Origin: Nocardiopsis sp. N85
GTDB lineage: Bacteria > Actinomycetota > Actinomycetes > Streptosporangiales > Streptosporangiaceae
Direction: 5' to 3'
Length of the DNA: 64,000 bases
Assembly: GCF_028882275.1 (NCBI RefSeq)
Contig: NZ_JARBUT010000007.1
Location: 1 to 64,000 of the forward strand
Shown: one piece after another, positions 8,120-16,390 of the stretch
Layout of the letters: every line of letters starts with the position of its first letter
How positions within the stretch are numbered: the stretch's first letter is position 1
Notes under the pieces: model-generated
The model's input: only the letters and a program-made list of their open reading frames with translations
What the model was told of the DNA's origin: nothing
Database searches by the model: none
Made by a program: the position numbers and the translations under genes

Positions 8120-9268
8120 ATGGTCACCCTCCCTCACACCCCCGACGACATCCGCGCCCCCGCCCGGGACCGCGCCATGGGCGCCCTGAGCGGCGCGGCC
8201 GCCGCCACCGCGCTGGTCGGCGCCGGCCCCGATCTGCTCACCCGGTTCCTGGCCCCGGCCCCTTCCCCCGCGGCCCGCGCCGCCCACCTGACCCGCACCG
8301 CCCTCGAAGACACCGGCGAGCCGCCCGCCGATCCCCTCGAACGCGCCTGGGTCGGGGTGCTGCGCACGCTGATCCGGACCGGGGCGGCCCCCGACCGGGT
8401 GGACGCCCTCGAACACGCTCCCTCCGACGACCCCCTCGGCGTCTCCTGGCGGTCCCTGACCCGCACCCCGGTGCCCGAGCACCGGCCCCACCTGGGGTCC
8501 TTCGCCTGCACCCACCTCGTGGACACCGTCTGGGCCGCCTACACCACCGCCGGCGACCTGGCGGCCGTGTACGCCGGGGCCCTGGCCGGCGCCCGCTGGG
8601 GGCTGTCGGCGATCCCCCTCCAGGCCCTGCGGGTCCTGTCCGAGACGATCGACCCCCACGTCCTGATCATCGACGCCCTCACCCGCGCCGGCGGTGCCCG
8701 CCCCGACCACTGGCCCCAGGCGTCGGTCCTGGTCGGCGAACCGCGACGGCTGCCGCCCTTCGCCGTCCCCCACCCCCTGGACCCCCAGGTCCTGTTGGGC
8801 AACATCGACCACCTGCGCGCCCACCCCGACAGCGTCGACGCCGTGGTGTCGCTGTGCCGCACCCACCCCACCGACGCCCCCCACCTGGCGCCCGTCGACT
8901 GGATCCGGGTGTGGCTGCACGACAGTCCCGAGGTCAACACCAACCTGCACTTCACCCTCGACGAGGCCGCCGCCGCGGTCGCCGCCCTGCGCGCCGAGGG
9001 CAAACGGGTCCTGCTGCACTGCTGGGCCGGGGCCTCGCGCACCCCGGCCGTGGCCGCGCGCTACGCCGCCGCCGGGCTGGGCGCGCCGGTCCTGCCGGCG
9101 CTGTCCCTGCTGATCCGCACCGTCGGCGGCCATTTGGACAACCCCTCCCTGGCCCGGGCCGTCGCCCGCCTCAGCGGACACGATCTGCCCGATCCGGCCC
9201 GATCCCTCTTCCCCGAGGGGGTTCCGCCGCGCCGCGCCGACCTGCCCGATCGGCGCACCACCGGCTAG
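8120..9268 (+). CDS. degenerate ADP-ribosylglycohydrolase / dual-specificity phosphatase fusion
   Basis: 382-aa protein in two parts. Residues about 15-160 align with ADP-ribosylglycohydrolases (RDRAMGALSGAA at the start; HLVDTVWAAYTT and AVYAGALAGARWG near the end). The metal-binding motifs GDA, TDDT and GGDTDT are absent, so this half should not hydrolyse ADP-ribose. Residues about 200-350 are a cysteine phosphatase of the dual-specificity type. HCWAGASR provides Cys301 in a C-x5-R loop, and an upstream Asp lies in VWLHDSPEVN. The ATG has a GAGAGGCAG ribosome binding site. It follows the chelatase by 98 bases and may be read through from that operon. Likely role: protein phosphatase with a substrate-docking pseudo-enzyme domain (inference). 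Confidence 0.75.
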   Translation: MVTLPHTPDDIRAPARDRAMGALSGAAAATALVGAGPDLLTRFLAPAPSPAARAAHLTRTALEDTGEPPADPLERAWVGVLRTLIRTGAAPDRVDALEHAPSDDPLGVSWRSLTRTPVPEHRPHLGSFACTHLVDTVWAAYTTAGDLAAVYAGALAGARWGLSAIPLQALRVLSETIDPHVLIIDALTRAGGARPDHWPQASVLVGEPRRLPPFAVPHPLDPQVLLGNIDHLRAHPDSVDAVVSLCRTHPTDAPHLAPVDWIRVWLHDSPEVNTNLHFTLDEAAAAVAALRAEGKRVLLHCWAGASRTPAVAARYAAAGLGAPVLPALSLLIRTVGGHLDNPSLARAVARLSGHDLPDPARSLFPEGVPPRRADLPDRRTTG

Positions 9269-9540
9269 AGGGCGGGTATCGGTCCATCGCTCAGGGACGG
9301 TGAGAAGTTCCACAAACCCCCGCTTTCCGGTACCGTGACCCCAGCGTTACCCCTTAGGCTCTGCGCTCAGACCCCGCGTGATGCCACACGGCGGTCCCTC
9401 CGACCCCGCACCGGGCCCCTGTACGGCCCGGACCACCGGGGTCCCGCACCCGGCGCACCCCCCGCCCTCCGGATGGGCGATGCCGTGCGCGGGTCGCCGA
9501 GCGGCCCGCCCTGCCCTGTTCCCGTTCAAAGGACTTCGAC

Positions 9541-10287
9541 GTGGGCGAACACCAGCCCCAGACCTCACCGGTCGACGAAGGGGCCACCCTTCCCGGCCCC
9601 GCCCCCGGGCCCGCGCCCGCGGGCCCGCGCGTGGCCGCCAAGCGCGCACGCCGCAAGCGCACCCTCATCCTGGCCGGCGCCGCCGGCCTGGCCCTGATCG
9701 TGGGCGGTACCGCCACCGCCGCCGTCATCACCTCCGGCGCGGGACCCGACTCGGCCGGCAACGCCGTCGTGGTCCCCGAGGCCGACCCCGATCCGCTCGT
9801 CCCACAGGAGGAGGGCTCCGCCGGTCCCGACACCGAGGCCGCCCAGGGGGCCGAGACCGCCATCGCCGGGGCCACCCAGACCACCAGCGTCGACGCCTCC
9901 GACGTCCTGGACGAGCCCGAACCGGACCCGGACCCGGAGCCGGAGTCCTCCTCCGGAGGCGGGACCTCCGGCGGTGGCGGCGGTGAGCCCACCGGTGAGG
10001 GCGGCACCTGCGAGGCCTCCTACTACGGGGCCGACTTCGCCGGTCGCACCACCGCCAACGGGGAGACCTTCGACCCCAACGCGATGACCGCCGCCCACAA
10101 GACCCTGCCCTTCGGCACCATGGTCCAGGTCACCAACCCCAACAACGGCAAGTCGGTGACCGTGCGCATCAACGACCGCGGTCCCTTCATCGCCGGACGT
10201 TGCCTGGACCTGTCCACGGTCGCGTTCGACCAGATCATCGGCACCGGAGCCGGTGTGGGCCAGGTGCAGTGGCAGGTCGTGTCGTAG
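9541..10287 (+). CDS. RlpA-like exported protein (double-psi beta-barrel)
   Basis: 248-aa exported protein. A short cytoplasmic head ends in a KRARRKR patch, followed by a single hydrophobic anchor or signal at about residues 40-62. Then comes a long acidic, Pro/Gly-rich linker (DEPEPDPDPEPE, then a Gly/Ser run) and a C-terminal double-psi beta-barrel. The barrel shows the RlpA signature: ASYYGADFAGRTTANGETFD, TAAHKTLPFGTMVQVTN, NDRGPFIAGRCLDLS. The conserved Asp after the arginine-asparagine pair is present. The family cleaves or binds cell-wall glycan. The GTG start has AAAGGA eight bases upstream. It is monocistronic and followed by a strong hairpin. Confidence 0.88.
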   Translation: MGEHQPQTSPVDEGATLPGPAPGPAPAGPRVAAKRARRKRTLILAGAAGLALIVGGTATAAVITSGAGPDSAGNAVVVPEADPDPLVPQEEGSAGPDTEAAQGAETAIAGATQTTSVDASDVLDEPEPDPDPEPESSSGGGTSGGGGGEPTGEGGTCEASYYGADFAGRTTANGETFDPNAMTAAHKTLPFGTMVQVTNPNNGKSVTVRINDRGPFIAGRCLDLSTVAFDQIIGTGAGVGQVQWQVVS

Positions 10288-10303
10288 CCGCCCGCGACCC
10301 CGT

Positions 10304-10342
10304 GCGGCGCCCCGTCCTCCCCTCGGGAGGGCGGGGCGCCGC
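10304..10342 (+). terminator. hairpin terminator after the RlpA-like gene
   Basis: Eighteen-base-pair stem with one G-T wobble and a CTC loop, beginning 17 bases after the stop codon. There is no T-run, which is common for actinobacterial terminators. Confidence 0.7.
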
Positions 10343-10453
10343 GCTCTGTCGGGGACCGCGACCCCGCGTGTGGACCCCCACACGTCCCCACCCCGTGGCA
10401 CAATCCCCACCAATCGAAGATCATCACCGCCGACACGCGAGGGAGCAGGGGCG

Positions 10454-13400
10454 TTGTTCCGCACCACCACCGGTTGGGTCGTCTCACCCACCGACCTCGT
10501 CGACACCCTCGAATGCGATCACCGCAGCGCCCTGAAGGCCGCCCTGGCCGCCCGTGTCGAGGGCGCCCCCGCCCCCGAACCCGTCGACCCCCTCGTCGCC
10601 CACCACGGCCACCTGCACGAACAGGCCGAACTCGAACGCCTCACCGCCCTGTTCGGCCGCGTCGTGCACATCCCCGACCCCCACCCCGACGACGCCTCCC
10701 TGGCCGAGGCCGCCACCGCCACCACCCGCGCGATGGCCGAGGGCGCACCCGTCATCTACCAGGGCTGCTTCCACCACCCCCTGCCCGCCCGGGGGCGGAT
10801 CCCCGTCGCCTTCCACGGCCGCGCCGACTTCCTCATCCGCTCCGACCTGGACCCCGCCACCGGGGGCACCCGCGCCGACGCCGACCCCGACGAGCCCTGG
10901 ACCTACGAACCCTGGGACACCAAACTCGCCCGCCGCCCCGGCCCCGGTGCCGTCGTCCAGCTCGCCGCCTACGCCCACGCCGTCGCCGTGGCCACCGGCC
11001 GCACCCCCCGCCGCATGCACCTGCTCACCGGCGACGGCCACACCCACAGCCTGGACACCACCGACTTCACCCCCATCCTGGGCACCGTCACCGGCCGGCT
11101 GCTGACCTCCCTGGCCACCGACCCCACCCTGCCCTCGCCCACCTGGGGTCCGCCCCGCCCCTCCTGCGAGGGCTGCGGTTACACCGCCTGGTGCTCCCAA
11201 GGGCGCACCGCCGCCCGCCACCTGTCCCTGGTGGCGGGTCTGCGCACCGACCAGGCCGCCAAACTCGCCGACGTCGGGATCACCACCATCGACGCCCTGG
11301 CCGAGGCCGACGACGAGCACCGTCCGCCCACCCTGCCCCGCCGCTCCTTCGAGCAGCTGCGCGCCCAGGCCTGCCTCCAGGTCCGCCAGGACACCACCCG
11401 CACCCCCGACAACCCCCAGGGCACCGTCACCGCCGAGGTGTTCTCCCACGACGGCCTGGCCGGGCTGCCCGCGCCCGCCACCGGTGACGTGTTCTTCGAC
11501 ATGGAGGGCTACCCGTACCACTCCCGCGACGGCGGCCGCGGCCTGGAGTACCTGTTCGGCGCCACCACCGAGGACGAGCACGGCGCCGAGACCTTCCACA
11601 CCTTCTGGGCCCACGACCGCGCCCAGGAGAAGAAGGCCCTGGAGGACTTCGTCGACTTCGTGTGCGCGCGCGTGGACGCCGACCCCGACGCGCACGTCTA
11701 CCACTACGCCTCCTATGAGGTGGACCGCCTCAAACACCTCAGCTCGGAGTTCGCCACCCGGGAGGAGGAGGTCAACCGGCTGCTGCGCGAACACCGCCTC
11801 GTCGACCTGTACACCGTGGTCCGCAAGAGCCTGCGCGTGTCCCAGCGCTCCTACTCCATCAAGTACCTCGAACCGCTCTACCTGCCCGCCGCCCGCTCCG
11901 GCGGCGTCACCACCGCCACCTCCAGCATCGACGCCTACGCCGCCCACCTGGCCGCGGCCGAGGCCGGAGACCACGACGAGGCCGACCGGGTGTTGGCCGA
12001 CATCGCCGCCTACAACCGCGACGACTGCCACTCCACCGCCCGCCTGCGCGACTGGTTGGAGGAGCACCGCACCCTCCAGGGCATCACCGACCGGCCCGTG
12101 GTCCAGCTCGAACTCACCGAGGCCGAGGCCGAACGCGCCCGCAAACGCGCCGAACGCCTGGCCCGCCAGGCCGCCATCACCGGCCCGCTGCTGGAGGAGC
12201 TCCCCGAGGACCCCGCACAGCGCACCGAGGAGGACGTCGCCCGCGCCTCCCTGGCCGCCCTGGTCGGCTACTACCAGCGTGAGAACCTGCCGCCCTGGCG
12301 CGAGCACTACCGCCGCACCAACGCGCCCCTCACCGACCTGGAGACCGACACCGACTGCGCCGTGCCCTGGCGGGTCCGCGCGGGGGAGTGGATCGAACCC
12401 ACCGGCCGTCAGAAGAAGGCCCGCCGCGAACTCGACCTGCGCCTGGACACCTCCCACCCCCACCCCTTCACCACCGGTCAGGACGTGCACCTGCTCTACC
12501 CCGGCGCCCCCGGGCACCCCGCCACCGCCGCCCAGGCCACCGTCGCCGACGCCCGCCCCGACACCCTCACCATCGTGGAGACCTGCGACGCCGACGTCCT
12601 GCACTTTCGCCACCCCGTCGCGGTCCTGCCGGGCTCACCGGTCAACCCCGCCCCCAAGGACGGCGCGCTGGAACTGGTCGCCGGACGCGCCCTGGAGGAC
12701 CTGCCCGCCTGGCCCCGTCACTCCGGGCTGGACCTCCTTCGCCGTATCCCCCCGCGCCTGGACCCGCCCGGTCCGCTCCCGGACCCGGCCGACCACGACG
12801 GCGACCTCATCGCCGCGACCATCGCCGCCGTGGACCGCCTGGACGGCTCCTACCTGGCCGTGCAGGGCCCGCCCGGCGCCGGCAAGACCTACCTGGCCGG
12901 GCGCCTCATCACCCACCTGGCCCGCCAGGGCAAGAGCGTGGGCGTGTGCTCCACCAGCCACAAGGCCGTCGAGAACGTGATGTCGGCCGCGCTGCGCGCC
13001 GCCGAGGAGGCCGGCGTCGAGCTGCCCGCCGCCAAACGCGCCAAGTCCAGGAAGGACGCCGACCCCGACCTGCCCTGGGACCAGCCCACCACCCCCCAGG
13101 CGTTGTCGGGGTGGCGCACCGGGCACACCGCCGAGGGCCGCCCCGTCCTCATCGGCGGCACCGCCTGGGCGATGGCCAACGCCACCATGGTCGCCGACCC
13201 CGTGGACGTGCTCATCATCGACGAGGCCGGCCAGTTCGCTTTGGCCGACACCCTGGCGGTGTCGGCCTCGGCCCGCAACCTGGTCCTGCTGGGCGACCCC
13301 CAGCAACTGCCCCAGGTGGTCCAGGGCACCCACGGCGAGGGGGCCGACGCCTCCGCCCTGCAACACCTCATGGGCGGCCGTCAGATCATCGACCCCGCCC

Positions 13401-14050
13401 GCGGTTACTTCCTCGACCAGACCCGACGCATGCACCCGGCCGTGTGCGCCCCCGTGTCGGACCTGTCCTACCAGGGGCGCCTGCACGCCCACCCCACCAC
13501 CGCCCTGCGCGCCCTGGCCGTCCACGAACCCGGCCTGTACGCGCACGTCGTCGACCACCGGGGCCGCACCACCCACAGCCCCGAGGAGGTCGACGCCGTC
13601 GTGGCCATCGCCACCTCCCTGGTCGCCGACAAGGTCACGACCGGACCCGACGGCGGGCCCCGCCCCCTGACCGGTCACGACATCCTCGTCGTGGCCCCCT
13701 ACAACCTCCAGGTGCGGGCCCTGCGCCGCGCCCTGGCCCGCGCCGCCGAGACCGACCCCGCCCTGGAGGGGATCCGGGTCGGTACCGTCGACCGTTTCCA
13801 GGGCCAGGAGGCCCCCGCCGTCATCTGCTCCATGACCACCTCCGACGCCGCCGAGACCAGCCGCGGCACCGCGTTCGTCCTGGACCGCAACCGCCTCAAC
13901 GTCGCCCTGTCCCGGGCCCAGTTGGCGGCGGTGCTCGTCCACTCCCCGCACCTGACCGCGACCGCGCCCCGCAGCATCGACGAACTGCGGCTGCTGGCCT
14001 CCTTCACCCGCCTGTCCACCGCCGCCCGCCCCTGGCCCGACCACCGCTGA
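10454..14050 (+). CDS. TM0106-type RecB-like nuclease fused to superfamily 1 helicase
   Basis: 1198-aa protein. The N-terminal third is RecB/Cas4-like, with VSPTDLVDTLECDHRSALK and a late Cys cluster (SCEGCGYTAWC) that could hold an Fe-S cluster. A middle RNase-H-like exonuclease block follows (GDVFFDMEGYPY, YNRDDCHSTARLRDWL). The C-terminal half is a Dna2/Upf1-like helicase: Walker A GPPGAGKT near residue 804, STSHKAVENV, Walker B VLIIDEAGQF, LLGDPQQLPQV, then VDRFQGQEAPAVI and LNVALSRAQ. The best-supported start is TTG at 10454 with purine-rich GGGAGCAGGGG before it; the longer frame reading through the upstream terminator is rejected. Probably acts in DNA repair or in defence against foreign DNA; neither is shown here. 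Confidence 0.88.
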   Translation: MFRTTTGWVVSPTDLVDTLECDHRSALKAALAARVEGAPAPEPVDPLVAHHGHLHEQAELERLTALFGRVVHIPDPHPDDASLAEAATATTRAMAEGAPVIYQGCFHHPLPARGRIPVAFHGRADFLIRSDLDPATGGTRADADPDEPWTYEPWDTKLARRPGPGAVVQLAAYAHAVAVATGRTPRRMHLLTGDGHTHSLDTTDFTPILGTVTGRLLTSLATDPTLPSPTWGPPRPSCEGCGYTAWCSQGRTAARHLSLVAGLRTDQAAKLADVGITTIDALAEADDEHRPPTLPRRSFEQLRAQACLQVRQDTTRTPDNPQGTVTAEVFSHDGLAGLPAPATGDVFFDMEGYPYHSRDGGRGLEYLFGATTEDEHGAETFHTFWAHDRAQEKKALEDFVDFVCARVDADPDAHVYHYASYEVDRLKHLSSEFATREEEVNRLLREHRLVDLYTVVRKSLRVSQRSYSIKYLEPLYLPAARSGGVTTATSSIDAYAAHLAAAEAGDHDEADRVLADIAAYNRDDCHSTARLRDWLEEHRTLQGITDRPVVQLELTEAEAERARKRAERLARQAAITGPLLEELPEDPAQRTEEDVARASLAALVGYYQRENLPPWREHYRRTNAPLTDLETDTDCAVPWRVRAGEWIEPTGRQKKARRELDLRLDTSHPHPFTTGQDVHLLYPGAPGHPATAAQATVADARPDTLTIVETCDADVLHFRHPVAVLPGSPVNPAPKDGALELVAGRALEDLPAWPRHSGLDLLRRIPPRLDPPGPLPDPADHDGDLIAATIAAVDRLDGSYLAVQGPPGAGKTYLAGRLITHLARQGKSVGVCSTSHKAVENVMSAALRAAEEAGVELPAAKRAKSRKDADPDLPWDQPTTPQALSGWRTGHTAEGRPVLIGGTAWAMANATMVADPVDVLIIDEAGQFALADTLAVSASARNLVLLGDPQQLPQVVQGTHGEGADASALQHLMGGRQIIDPARGYFLDQTRRMHPAVCAPVSDLSYQGRLHAHPTTALRALAVHEPGLYAHVVDHRGRTTHSPEEVDAVVAIATSLVADKVTTGPDGGPRPLTGHDILVVAPYNLQVRALRRALARAAETDPALEGIRVGTVDRFQGQEAPAVICSMTTSDAAETSRGTAFVLDRNRLNVALSRAQLAAVLVHSPHLTATAPRSIDELRLLASFTRLSTAARPWPDHR

Positions 14051-14205
14051 CGACACGCCGTCACCGGTTCCGGGCCCCCTCGGGGTGGAGTACGTTTTAC
14101 AGAGCACGCCCCCTGTCACGGGCGGCCCGCGCGCACTCGGGCCCGTCCGCCGCGCGTGCGCGACGGCCCACCCTCGACCCGTTCTCGAAAGGCACCCCGG
14201 CCCCC

Positions 14206-14529
14206 GTGTCCGACAGTCCCTCCGCCTCCGGCGGTGGCCGCAACACCCGCCACCCCACCGGAATCCGCGTCGTCGTCCTCATCCTGGCCCTGATGGCCCT
14301 CGTCCTGGGTCCCGCCGGGTACCTCATGGGCACCGACGCCGAATCCCACGCCGGTTCCGCCGCCGAATGGTTCACCCTCGCCTTCGGCGCGTTCGTCGGC
14401 ATCCCCCTGCTGGCCGCCGCCGTGGCCACCGTCGCCGGCGACCGCAAGGCCGCCCTGTGGTCCCTGGTCCTGCTGGCCTGGCCCCTGGTGTTCGTGTCCC
14501 TGATCCATCTGACCCCTCTGGGCGGATAG
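14206..14529 (+). CDS. small membrane protein, unknown
   Basis: 107-aa protein with an N-terminal Ser/Gly-rich polar head and three hydrophobic segments (VVVLILALMALVLGPAGYLM; FTLAFGAFVGIPLLAAAVATVA; ALWSLVLLAWPLVFVSLIHL). The GTG start has GAAAGG 13 bases upstream, which is somewhat far. It sits nine bases before the next membrane-protein gene on the same strand, so the two probably form an operon. No family recognised. Confidence 0.65.
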   Translation: MSDSPSASGGGRNTRHPTGIRVVVLILALMALVLGPAGYLMGTDAESHAGSAAEWFTLAFGAFVGIPLLAAAVATVAGDRKAALWSLVLLAWPLVFVSLIHLTPLGG

Positions 14530-14538
14530 GCTCCGGGC

Positions 14539-15012
14539 GTGTCACCCAAGAAGCGCAGGCAGCGCAAACGCCAGGAGGACCGGCCCCGCGACACCGCCGT
14601 GCCCCCCGCCCCGGCGGCGGGGGAGCGCAAGGTCTCGCGCACCCCGGTGGCCGTCGACGACCCGCCCGACCGGCGGGTCACCGCGCTGTGGGTGGTCCTG
14701 GCCCTGGCCTGGGGGCTGGGCGCCCCGCTGGCGCTGGCGATCCTGCTGTTCACCACCCTGGACGCCGCCGCGGTCGATCCCGCCGGCCCCGGGGCGCAGG
14801 ACGCCGTGGACTCCATCGGCAACGCCCTGATCTGGTTGCTGGTGCTGGCCCTGGTGGTGCCGGCCGCCGCCGCCATCGCCGCCGCGGTCCTCAAACGCAA
14901 GATCGCCGCCATCGGGTTCACCGCCGCGTTGATCGTCTCGGCGGTCCCCCTGTTCTGGGTGATGCCCCCGGCCGAGTTGTGGGACGCGCTGCGCACCCAC
15001 CTGTTCGGTTGA
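14539..15012 (+). CDS. small membrane protein with basic N-terminus, unknown
   Basis: 157-aa protein. The first 20 residues are strongly basic (MSPKKRRQRKRQ), followed by a polar linker and then three hydrophobic segments at about residues 50-75, 95-120 and 125-145. The GTG start follows the preceding gene by nine bases. A basic cytoplasmic head before membrane segments suggests contact with nucleic acid or acidic lipids, but that is inference. No family recognised. Confidence 0.65.
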   Translation: MSPKKRRQRKRQEDRPRDTAVPPAPAAGERKVSRTPVAVDDPPDRRVTALWVVLALAWGLGAPLALAILLFTTLDAAAVDPAGPGAQDAVDSIGNALIWLLVLALVVPAAAAIAAAVLKRKIAAIGFTAALIVSAVPLFWVMPPAELWDALRTHLFG

Positions 15013-15038
15013 GGCCGCTGCCCGTGGAGGAGGAGACC

Positions 15039-16259
15039 GTGCGGGTCCCCGACCGCGCCCCCGCCCTGCCGGCCGCCGTGCGCACCCGCCTGGAGGCGGG
15101 CACCCACAGCGTCCTGATCGACACCCGCGCCCTGGAACGGGTCCGCGACCGTTTCGACGACGACCAGGCCCGCGCCCTGGGCCGGTTCCTGGCCAACGCC
15201 CAATCGCCCAACACCCTGCGCGCCTACCGCACCGACTGGACCGCGTTCATCGCCTGGTGCCTGGCCGAGGAGCGCACGTCGCTGCCCGCGGACCCGGTCG
15301 ACGTCGCCGTCTACCTGGCCGCCTGCGCCGAGGCCCGCACCCCCGACGGCCGCTGGGCGTTGGCCCCGGCCAGCATCGAACGCCGCGCCGCCGCCATCGC
15401 GGCCGTGCACGGCGCCCACGGCCTGGAATCGCCCACCCGCGCCGAGGTGGTGCGCCTGACGCTGCGCGGTATCCGCCGCACCCGGCGGGCCCGCCCCCGC
15501 CGCAAGGACCCGGTGGTACTGGCCACCCTGGAGAGCCTGCTGTCCCACCGCCCGCCCGAGGGGCACCCCGGCGGGATCACCCGCCGCCGCGACACGGTGC
15601 TGCTGCTGACCGGGTTCGCCGGGGCGCTGCGCCGATCGGAGCTGGCCGGCGTCACCTTCGACGACATCACCGTGCGCACCGACCCCGTCGGCGGGGCCAC
15701 CACGCTGGTGGTGGAGCTGGGCGCCACCAAGACCGACCAGGAGGGCCGGCGCGGCCACAGCGTGGCGCTGCCCCGGGGCCGGCACCGCCACACGTGTCCG
15801 GTGTGCGCGCTGGCCGACTGGGCCCAGGTGCGCGCCGCCCACCTGGGAGGCGGGGCCGAGGCGGTGCGCGCCCTGCTCGTGGAGACCCCGGGCGCGCCCG
15901 TCGCCCCGGTCCACCGGTGCGGGTCGCTGACCGCCGCGGACCTGGCGCCGTTGGCCGACGGCACCGGCCGCCCCCTGCTGGTGTCGGTCTCACGCCACGG
16001 CGCCCTGGGTGTCAGGGCGATGACCGGGCAGGCGGTGGGGGACGTGGTCAAACGTTACGCCGCGCGCGCCGGACTGGACCCCGACGACTTCGGGGGGCAC
16101 TCGCTGCGCGCCGGTTTCGCCACCCAGGCGGCCCTGGGCGGGGCCGCCGACCGTGAGATCATGCGTCAGGGCCGGTGGACCAACGCGCGCACGGTGCACG
16201 ACTACATCCGCAGCGCCGACCCCTTGGACGACAACGCGGTGACCCGGCTGGGGCTGTGA
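15039..16259 (+). CDS. tyrosine recombinase / site-specific integrase
   Basis: 406-aa tyrosine recombinase. The N-terminal SAM-like core-binding domain includes NAQSPNTLRAYRTDWTAFIAW. The catalytic domain shows the first Arg in GALRRSELAGV, a small Cys-containing insertion (HTCPVCALADW), HSLRAGFATQ (H-x-x-R) and the nucleophile Tyr in RWTNARTVHDYIR. GTG at 15039 is preceded by GGAGGAG with five bases between, better than the GTG at 15024. It starts 26 bases after a membrane-protein gene. No excisionase, attachment repeats or phage genes flank it, so it looks like a stand-alone or domesticated recombinase rather than the integrase of a resident element. Confidence 0.88.
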   Translation: MRVPDRAPALPAAVRTRLEAGTHSVLIDTRALERVRDRFDDDQARALGRFLANAQSPNTLRAYRTDWTAFIAWCLAEERTSLPADPVDVAVYLAACAEARTPDGRWALAPASIERRAAAIAAVHGAHGLESPTRAEVVRLTLRGIRRTRRARPRRKDPVVLATLESLLSHRPPEGHPGGITRRRDTVLLLTGFAGALRRSELAGVTFDDITVRTDPVGGATTLVVELGATKTDQEGRRGHSVALPRGRHRHTCPVCALADWAQVRAAHLGGGAEAVRALLVETPGAPVAPVHRCGSLTAADLAPLADGTGRPLLVSVSRHGALGVRAMTGQAVGDVVKRYAARAGLDPDDFGGHSLRAGFATQAALGGAADREIMRQGRWTNARTVHDYIRSADPLDDNAVTRLGL

Positions 16260-16326
16260 CACCCGGGAGGCGGGCGCGTCGCGAATCTCGAATCGTCAAC
16301 AAACCCACCAGTAGACACTGAAAACA

Positions 16327-16366
16327 GCACGTAACGTGCGATCCTTCCCTCACGACACATTAGGTT
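16327..16366 (+). promoter_or_regulatory. promoter with perfect palindrome
   Basis: GCACGT-A-ACGTGC at 16327-16339 is a perfect inverted repeat. It lies just upstream of a TAGGTT -10 element at 16361-16366, which places transcription start near 16373, 18 bases before the ATG of the next gene. The palindrome would cover the -35 region, as a repressor or activator site would. Confidence 0.45.
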
Positions 16367-16390
16367 GGTTGCGTGAGAAAGGGGACGGCC

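Noticed and set aside
9269..9540. possible c-di-AMP riboswitch before the RlpA-like gene
   Set aside because: Cell-wall genes of actinomycetes often have one, but I could not find the conserved sequence blocks of that riboswitch here.
10484..12613. 709-codon frame on the minus strand opposite the nuclease-helicase
   Set aside because: Low-complexity Gly/Val sequence antisense to a strongly supported gene.
14097..15914. 605-codon minus frame across membrane-protein and recombinase genes
   Set aside because: No domains, crosses several plus-strand genes with good starts; shadow of codon bias.
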